NCBI GenBank assembly: GCA_024509875.1
Contig: JAMPIV010016248.1
Coordinates: 75,001-139,000 of the forward strand
Direction of reading: 5' to 3'
Length of the DNA stretch: 64,000 nt
DNA from: Oreohelix idahoensis
Taxonomy: Eukaryota > Mollusca > Gastropoda > Stylommatophora > Oreohelicidae
Below, in pieces: positions 55,796 through 64,000 of the stretch. The translations under genes were made by a program, and so were the position numbers. Under the pieces are notes generated by a model. It ran no database searches and was not told where the DNA came from. It saw only the letters and a list, made by a program, of their open reading frames with translations. Within the stretch, counting starts at the first letter, position 1; each line of letters starts with the position of its first letter.

Positions 55796-58147
55796 CAGTA
55801 GAACTCCATTTATCCGAACCCCAATTATCCGAACATCCAATTATCCGAACACTTTTTCCAGAAAAAAAAAAAAAATCAGATGCCACAGTCACGTTAGACT
55901 AAAATTCTGAATCTTTTGATGCGGCAAACTTCAAATGTGTGCGAACAATTTGTAGAGAATGGGATGGCTAATGGTCGGTCGCTTACGTACAGGAAGTCAG
56001 TTAGATCATAAAGTCAGTTAATATCTGGTTTACCAATCCAGTGTACGTGTGCGTTCTAGGTAGAACACTGGCTAAACAGACAGTTCAACTTAAAATAATT
56101 GTGTCTGCTACTACAGCAGAATAATTTTGGTGTACAAGTATTTCTCTGTGCGATATGGCATCTTCCAGTAGGCCTAAAGCATATAAAAGGAACCGCAATG
56201 TTTTGTCAATTGAAACGAAAACAGAAATTATCAAGAGACTAGGACAAGGTGAAACTGTGTCTTCACTTGCGAGGATTTTCAATGTTGGGAAAGCTACCGT
56301 CTCTGACATCAAAAGTAACAAGGATAAAATTATGAGTTTTGCATCGAAATTTGATAGTGAAAATGGGTCGAAGAAACGTAAAACCATGAGAAATGCGAAA
56401 GATGTGAAATTGGAAGAGGCTTTGTATATATGGTTTGTGCAAAGAAGAAGCAAAGGGGAACCTATCTCTGGTTCTCTGTTGTGTGAAAAGGCACTTCAGT
56501 TCAACAATCAACTTGACGGTCCTCCTGACTTTAAGGCTAGCCAGGGATGGTTAAGAAACTTTAAATCTCGTCATGGCATACGAGAATTGGAGATTCAAGG
56601 GGAATCTTTATCTAGCGATGCAACTGCCGCTAAAAATTTTAAAGAAACATTCTTGGCTTTTTTGGAAGAAGAAGGTTATTCACTCGATGATGTGTATAAT
56701 GCCAGTGAGACTGGCTTATACTGGAAATCATTGCCTCAAAAATCACTTGCATCTCAGCGCGAAGCAGCTGCCCCTGGGTTTAAAAAGTGCAAAGAGAGAG
56801 TAACAATTTTGGTAGCCGCGAATGCCAGTGGAAGTCATTGTTTACCGGTGCTAATGATCGGCAAAGCCAAAAAACCACGTTGTTTAAAGAATGTGACATG
56901 TCTCCCATTGTGTTACAAAGCACAGAAGAGTGCTTGGATGAATAGTGAAATATTTCTTGATTGGTATACAAATCAGTTCATCCCAAATGTGAAGAGGTTG
57001 AGAGAACAAGAAAAGAAAACTGGAAAAGTAATTCTTCTACTGGACAATGCACCATCTCATCCAGAGACGGATACATTGAATGCAGTTGATGCAAATTTTA
57101 AAGTAATTTTTCTGCCTCCCAATGTAACAGCACTGATTCAACCAATGGATCAGGGTGTTATAGCAAAGCTTAAAAAGATGTACAAGAAGGAAGTCCTGCG
57201 TCGTTTATTGTTGGCTGAAGATGAAGAAAGTGTGGTGGCGTTTTCCAAAAAGCTTAATCTCAAAGACTGCTACTATATGTTAGCTGATGCTTGGACCATC
57301 CTGTCACAAGATAATTTCAACAAGGCTTGGAGTAGATTGCTTGGGAAAAAATGAGGAAATGAAACTACTGCAGTGGACACAAATGATGATTGTATAAATG
57401 AAGTTGTGGAACTGTTTCAAGCAATGCCCGTATTTTCGGACTGTGACAAAGATGATGCACACATGTGGCTAGAAGATGATAATGATTCTGGTTTTCAGTT
57501 TTTGAATGACGAAGAAATTTTGTCTTTTGTGCAAGAAGAAAACCAAATACATGTAGTGACCGATGATGAAGACTCCTCAGAAGTACATGATGTACTTGTA
57601 GATTATGAAGAAAAACCAAAACGTCGACCAAGTCCTGAAGAGGCCTTTATAGCACTAGAAACAGCGATGGCTTGGTATGAGCAAGAAGATGACAGCTGTC
57701 CTACACAGCTTCTGCTGTTGAAGAGAATGCGGGACTTAGCAGCCAAAATGAGACTATCCAGTTTGGTGCAAAAGAGGATTCCTCATTATTTTAAATAGTG
57801 GGCTACATCTGTGCAAGTAAATATATACGTAAGTTGCGCCTGGTTTTGAATCGTTTGTAATGTTATTTTGAAAACATTTCTCTTTCTTAACAAAAATAAT
57901 TAATACAAGTAGTACATGCACTGCAGTGTAATAAAAGATTTTGGTGATACAGTGATCTAATACAGTGTGGGTATTATTATTACAGTACAAGTAAATACGT
58001 TTTATAGTGTATTTTCCTTGTGATGGTTAATTATTTTTAGAAATATGTGTACATGTACTCGATACATTATGTAATCCAATTATCCGAACATTTGATTATC
58101 CGAACGATGCTCGGTCCCATGGGGTTCGGATAAATAGAGTTCTACTG
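55796..58147 (+). mobile_element. Tigger/pogo-like DNA transposon
   Basis: 2.35 kb bounded by TA on both sides. The 24-bp terminal inverted repeats (55796-55819, 58124-58147) start CAGTAGAACTC and differ at one base. Additional copies of attatccgaac lie just inside both ends (55831-55850, 58078-58105) and probably bind transposase. The only gene is a jerky-like transposase. TA duplication, CAG...CTG ends and transposase type agree. Confidence 0.95.
56155..57798 (+). pseudogene. Tigger/jerky-like DDE transposase with in-frame TGA and lost catalytic Asp
   Basis: One frame of about 547 codons broken by TGA at 57352-57354, leaving a 399-residue protein and a 141-residue tail. The N-terminus has a pipsqueak/CENP-B-type helix-turn-helix (about 9-60) and a second CENP-B-type DNA-binding domain (about 75-140). 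In the DDE core the usual NADETGL reads NASETGL (Ser184 for the first Asp). The second and third Asp are present (LLLDNAPSH, Asp297; QPMDQGV, Asp332, D34D spacing). The tail is acidic, as in jerky-like proteins. The Ser substitution and the stop each predict an inactive enzyme. ATG 56155 is chosen because the conserved HTH follows directly. Confidence 0.93.
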
Positions 58148-58149
58148 TA

Positions 58150-58836
<687 letters not shown>

Positions 58837-59126
58837 TGTGACGATATTGCCTCCTCTGCTTTGCAGTAGTGGTCCAACAGTGGTCAAAACTCAAGAGTAT
58901 CTAATATGGGCTTCAAAGGTGTATACCTTCGCACATAATTACTCTTGGCAGATATGTAGATAGAAGGTTAATGACTATTCTACCACAAAGGAGTGTCCAT
59001 AAGATATTAAGATAAGCGAAAACAATGCTGCGTTTGGCTGAGCACGTTAATTCTAGAATCTGCGACAACTTTTGTGAAGGATTAAGCAATGGTTTGTGTC
59101 AGCTCGTTTAAGCCCTCACCTCTGAT
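58837..59126 (+). repeat. G4: 5' part of a G repeat
   Basis: Starts TGTGACGATATTGCC directly after the microsatellite and follows G1 and G3 for about 290 bases, then is interrupted by a SINE. Beyond the SINE similarity fades quickly. Confidence 0.75.
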
Positions 59127-59348
59127 CAACAGACTAACTCGGGCGTTGGCGCAGCTGGCGAGTCCTTTTTAGAGCGTTATGCTAGCAGATAGATAATGTT
59201 GGCCCTTTTCAGGACTTAGTATCTATCAAGACTCTCGGGTTAGCAGTCAACAGGGTTGACTTTTTGGGATGGTAAATGCGCTCTGATATAACCAAATAGG
59301 TTGAAAGGAACGCGCCTCGCCAGAAGGAGACAAAAACCGAACCGAACC
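59127..59348 (+). mobile_element. SINE-like insertion with cacctctgat target duplication
   Basis: 222 bp flanked by cacctctgat at 59117-59126 and 59349-59358. The 5' part (ggcgttggcgcagctggcgagtcc) is tRNA-like and the 3' end is a (CCGAA)-type tail. The B box is not clear. Confidence 0.7.
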
Positions 59349-59406
59349 CACCTCTGATTAAGGGGAGGTTTAACCCCCAAAAATGAAGAATTTCATTGAA
59401 AATATC

Positions 59407-60921
59407 TGTTGCGTGCATATTTTGACGCACATATTACAAAAATCGATATGGCTATTTAATATGGGAAAAATATAGACATTCATTCATTTGTGTATGAAAA
59501 TGCTGTCTATGGTAAAAGCGAGAGAATCCATGTTTGATTCACACTTTTGATTATAGGAGTAATCGTTCTGGATATTGATCCGGCGCAAGGATATTGCGCT
59601 TACGTTTGTACTTATTTTTTAGGGCCAGAAAATATATTAATTTGCTTATTGTGTTTATGGTCTGAATTCATATGCATTACATATAATTAGTACAAGTAGA
59701 ATCAGTCCTGTATTGTATATTTTGGATGGGTAGGAGGGACTAGATTCTTGTTATTCCGGTCTAGCGGAAGTATGAGTTGTCTTGACAAGTCGTGATGAGT
59801 TCCGATGTACCGTGATAATGGCGGGTACGCACTTTTTCAAGGGGCTGGTAGATTCTTAAGGAAATATGATTCATGAAGTGGTTTTCTTCTAAAGGAGATG
59901 GTATCTCTACTATAGTTTATGTTAGAGACTCTCCTAAGGTACGGTACAATGTATAATTCGGACTCCATGTATTGCCAGACCCTATTTTGATGATCTCATG
60001 TCGATTCGACCTAGATGGAACATTGTGCTTCGTATCGCTAGGGTCGTGTTTTGTATCGACGAAGATGACAGACTTTCCTGCAGCGGTTATGGCTACGTGA
60101 ATTAACCTGATCACCGTAGAGCTGTATGGAAACATTTATGAAATCATTTATATACCCATTATAAATTAACTCTGGCTTATATTCTCCTTCCTATGAATGA
60201 GTGAACGACAACTCAGGGAGGCAGCCATGTTAGATTTCGGTCATCATATGTTTTGATCACTGCCAAGAGAACAGATTATTTATCCTATTATCGGACAGTG
60301 ACAGGGAGATCTCAATCTTGCTAGAAACCCCCCTTTCGTGGTTTCATAATATATACTACAAACTATGGACGTCAAGTAACTTTAGTTATTTATCGATCTG
60401 CCTTCACTGACGCGTTTAGTCAGATAGGGGGATGCGGCCATAATATATCATGACATTGAACTTTTGATGTACTGCCCATTATTTCTGAATGTGTCATGAC
60501 TTCAGATCTGCTATGTATACCTACAAATTGATATGTCAACATACCATGATGTACTCGTATGTCCCAGTGTGTACGTCTGAATAAATTGAGTAAACAAAGA
60601 TTCCAGCAGTCTGCATTGGTGCCTTGTAGACACAAGTGTATGAGTGGTTATATTGGTCAGCACACGAACAGTACACCATTCGCGGTAATCACACTCTACA
60701 CTTCTACTTCATACATACACCATCCTGCGTCGGTTGAAGTGACCAAGTTTAGGGCCTGCTTCCCCTGGAGCCTTTGCCTTCCCTAACTCAGGACTAGGGT
60801 GAGTTACCCATTTACAGCTGGGTAGACTGGAGCATGCCTGATCTCAACAACACACCACTCTTCCTTACAGAGCATACAGACTGACACTTTACAGAGTGGA
60901 AAGAAGAAAAGAAACTTTACA
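59407..60921 (+). repeat. 5' LTR of element D
   Basis: Starts TGTTGCGTGC and ends CTTTACA, set by similarity to the B LTR and the PBS. About 60750-60850 carries a SINE-type central block (acccatttacagctgggtagac) absent from the LTR of B. Confidence 0.75.
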
Positions 60922-60922
60922 G

Positions 60923-60946
60923 TGGCGAGCCAGATTCCTGGGTCCA
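60923..60946 (+). promoter_or_regulatory. Primer-binding site region of element D
   Basis: TGGCGAGCCAGATTCCTGGG one base after the LTR. It shares the CCAG-T-TGG core with A and B. Confidence 0.6.
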
Positions 60947-61929
60947 GCTTACGCAGTTTTGTGTTGAGAATCACAGTTTACAGCTAAAAGAACATTTGTT
61001 TGACCACATCAACACCAGTAGGACAGCTATACAGTCGATGTCAGCTTGACCTGTATTACCGATAGGATGCTGTATCTAGGTCAGCGCTTGTTGACAGTTT
61101 TTTCGCTGTACAGACAGTATTACACAGGACAGTGGTATCAAGTGTAGAAAATATTTGGAGCAGTATTGTTGACATTTCTCAACGTACAGAAGAATCACAG
61201 TGTTGTTGAACATAAAGTGCATAGTTCATCGTTGGATCTTCATATGCTCAACAGAGAAAAATTGACAGTGTAATAGTTTAAAATTAAATCTATTACTGAA
61301 TAAAGTGGCAAGTTATTAGTAATAAAATAAACTGTGCCTGCTTTACAACACTATACCTGCAACACATTCCATTCATGACATAAATTATATTGTATGCTAT
61401 ATGCTATTTATGCTTACATGTTATTTGTTATGTATTAAATTAGTTTATGTTCTGTGTGACTAGTACAAGGTATGCCGAGTGACATTGGTCTGGTACTAGT
61501 ATTCTATAGGTACACATTTTCTTAATTGGAAATTTGTTAGCAACAATTTGCTGCTATTTCTGTTAGTTGTGATGAGGTGTTCTTTTCTTCGTTGTTTTTG
61601 TTAATAATTTTGTGTTCCTTAGTTTTGTTTGATTTGTTTGTATAATTGTAGGTCTCATCTTTCCTTTCATTTCAGTTTTTTACACCCTTATGTTTATACA
61701 CTGTGGCGTTATTTGTCTTGTTATTTTATTGCAGTTATCATCACGGTTTCTGTGATCATTTTTTTTCATTTCTCCTATTTAATTTAATTTGATCTCTGCA
61801 AATGTGTTCATATTGTCTTTTCTTGTTTGTCCTTTGTAATGTCTTTAGTTGACATATGACGTATAGTGGTATACACTGATAGTATAGTACAGATCAGTAC
61901 TTTATGATTGTTATTGTTATAAAACAAAA

Positions 61930-62224
61930 TGTACAAGACCTTTGTAAGGCTTGTCTCCCAAAGTGATTGGTAAAGGGAAATATTTTTTCCACAGGTACTC
62001 AAGTGATCTTTGATTACATTGAGGTATACAAGACCTTTGTAAGGCTTGTCCCCACAGTATTTGAGATACAGTTATTGTTGTCCACAGGTACTCAAGTTAT
62101 CATTGGTTATTATAAACCATACAAGTTTGGACTAAGACTAAGTCTATGGTATAGACTTGTCTCCCATTAAAGTGAAATAGGGTAATTTATTTACTTTTTC
62201 AGGTTTCTGATTTAAGAAGACAAT
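61930..62224 (+). promoter_or_regulatory. Leader stem-loop repeats and acceptor-like site of element D
   Basis: Two identical stems ACAAGaCCTT-tgt-AAGGcTTGT at 61933-61954 and 62028-62049, and a third variant (ACAAGT 62121-62126 with ACTTGT 62155-62160). Each is followed by a C-rich cccca/ctccca. The units repeat with 'ccacaggtactcaag' spacers. TTATTTACTTTTTCAG ends at 62202, 22 bases before the gag ATG. Confidence 0.6.
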
Positions 62225-64000
62225 ATGTCTACATTAGATTATTTCATTGCACAAGGAAAATCTCTTGATAAGACTGGAAAAGACTTAGAACAATGGGCTG
62301 TTGCTCAATATGACAAAGCATTAGCTGCAGAAGAGAAAAAAAACTGCTGCTGCTGTTGAAGAAAGAAAAGCTGCTGCTGAGGAAAAAAAAGCTGCGGCTG
62401 AGGAGAGAAAACTTCAAATAGAAGAAAAAAAAGCTGCTGCAGAAGAAAGGAAAGCTCTAGCTGAAGAAAAAAGATTAGAAAAAGAAGCTGATACTGCTGC
62501 TGAACTTAAGAAATTGCAGATGCAAGTGGAGGAAAGGAGATTTGAGGCAGAACAGAAGAAATTAGAAGCTGATGCAGAGCAGAAAAAATTAGAAGTTGCT
62601 GCAGAACAGAAAAAATTAGAAGTTGCTGCAGAACAGAAAAAATTAGAAGTTGCTGCAGAACAGAAAAAATTAGAAGCTGCTGCAGAACAGAAAAAATTAG
62701 AAGCTGCTGCAGAACAGAAAAGATTAGATAGAGAAGCTGAAGAGAGAAAAGCAATAAGAGAACATGAGTTTGAATTACAGAAATTAAAATTGACATGTAT
62801 GAGTAATGTTAATCAGGCATCTGGTGGTAATGGTAAACCCTTTGTGTACAAGGTCAAGGTACCAGCGTTTAACCCTACCAGTGATGACATAACATTTTGG
62901 CTTTCTAGATTTGAACGGGCTTGTCGATCTCATAATGTTGACAAATCACAGTATGTGAATCAGTTGTCTGAAAATCTAAAAGGGGAGTCTCTGAGTAAGT
63001 TATATTTTGTTGAAGAGGCCGACAAAGATAATTATGATGCTGTTAGGGCAGCTTTGATAAAGAGATATCAGCTGTCTGAGGAAGGTTACCGTCTTTTGTT
63101 TAAAACAATGAGACCTGAGGTAGGTGTAGAATTCTCAGATTTCATCTCAAAAGCACGAATTACACTTTCACGATGGATTGAATTATCCAAAACAGAGAAA
63201 ACATTTGATGGTCTTACGGATTTATTGCTAAGAGACAAGGTCATGTCTTCTGTAAATAAATCATTCCTAGAGTTCTTACATGAGCGTAAACCTGGTACAA
63301 TAAAGCAAATGGAAGAATATTGTGACCAGTATGCCACGGCACACCCTGACATGATTCTTAGTAACTCTAACATTAAAGAGAGTATGCCAGTTGCTTCGGC
63401 AACAGAATATAATCAGAATTACTCACACAAATTCCAAGGAGCTAAAAATAAATTTGATAAAAAGGTTAATTGGAATAAGTATCAAAACCAAGATAACCAC
63501 TCAAATCAGAGTTCTTCTTCGAAGAACTGGAATCGGGCTGATAGTCCTCGACACGCGAGGGGTACCCATAATGTTAGAAATTCTCGGAAAGGGAGTAGCT
63601 ATAGGAACTACCCAAGTGCTTCATGGAGACAAAAGAAACAATATTACAGGGATACTCAATATAATGAGCATGATGATTATGATCATGAATATTATGATTC
63701 AAACCCAAATAGGGGTTATAACAGAGGCAATAATAATTATAGAGACAATTATAACCGAGGTAGATCACAACACAAAAGACATGGTAAATCTTATTACCAG
63801 GCTAACTCTGCACAACAGGAGTTCCACGACACCGATAATCAGAATAATGATAAAAAAGACTCCAACAGTGTAGCAAATTCCGCTTTCGATTTTGCTAGAG
63901 CATCTGAGTGTTCGCAATGCAAAACATTATTCGATCCAACCACAGTGTCTACTTTAAGCTGCGGTCACCCGCTTCCCGCTCTCCATGCGTCAATTGCGCA
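62225..64000 (+). pseudogene. Gag (and start of protease region) of element D, one frameshift, cut by window edge
   Basis: ATG 62225 opens MSTLDYFIAQGKSL... but an eight-A run (62336-62343) shifts the frame and leads to TGA at 62357. From 62343 the +1 frame is open to the window end. It encodes a long Ala/Glu/Lys coiled coil with five near-identical EQKKLE(A/V) repeats (about 62575-62725), a SCAN-like capsid (about 62830-63350), an Arg/Asn/Tyr-rich tail, and a Cx2Cx13CxH motif near 63910-63965 almost identical to that of element B. The break may be a homopolymer error or real. Confidence 0.85.

Larger units (their letters stand above)
59407..64000 (+). mobile_element. Element D: Gmr1-type LTR retrotransposon, cut by window edge
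   Basis: Relative of element B: 5' LTR 59407-60921, PBS, a long leader and gag, running off the right end. Nucleotide similarity to B is clear in LTR, leader and gag, but far from identity. The left flank of the target duplication would be atatc (59402-59406); its partner is outside the window. Confidence 0.88.

Overview
The window is a repeat-dominated stretch of an invertebrate animal genome. No conventional host gene (intron-bearing or otherwise) could be supported. Almost everything readable is mobile DNA: Gmr1-type Ty3/gypsy LTR retrotransposons, a restriction-like-endonuclease LINE, an RTE-like LINE, tRNA-derived SINEs, a Tigger/pogo transposon, and a CACTG-ended inverted-repeat element carrying an unnamed gene family. 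AT-rich spacers, long microsatellites and this mix of elements fit a lophotrochozoan, perhaps a mollusc. That is inference from repeat style, not from a marker gene.

Layout. 1-4103 is the 5' half (minus strand) of LTR element E (gag, protease, integrase zinc finger), interrupted by a 5'-truncated RTE-like LINE (2617-3872) with an 18-bp target duplication. E's 5' LTR is split by an intact R2/HERO-like LINE (4431-8374, one ORF of 1110 codons), joined head-to-tail to a truncated copy of itself (8375-9224). 9253-15768 is AT-rich with no recognisable gene. 15769-23492 is a young, apparently non-autonomous LTR element (C) with 2.6-kb LTRs and only a coiled-coil protein and a protease-like domain lacking its catalytic Asp. 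24274-26605 is a solo-LTR-like repeat (G1). 28860-31031 is an inverted-repeat element with TTA target duplications carrying a frameshifted gene of a family I know only as unnamed, multicopy proteins.

32452-53568 is a nest. A second G repeat (G3) is interrupted by two SINEs and by LTR element A (34673-52744, minus strand). One LTR of A is in turn interrupted by LTR element B (42776-52148, plus strand). Undisturbed paralogues of both insertion sites lie in the same window, so the order of events is directly readable. B encodes gag-protease-integrase-RT-RNase H in one long frame, the Copia-like domain order that defines Gmr1-type gypsy elements. 55796-58147 is a Tigger/pogo element with a broken transposase. 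59407-64000 is the 5' end of a relative of B (element D), running off the right edge.

How the pieces relate. A, B and D share PBS-like sequence, a repeated leader stem-loop and an acceptor-like AG just before gag. C and E share a different PBS and protease type. Two reading frames are cut by the window ends (E on the left, D on the right) and were read directly from the sequence.
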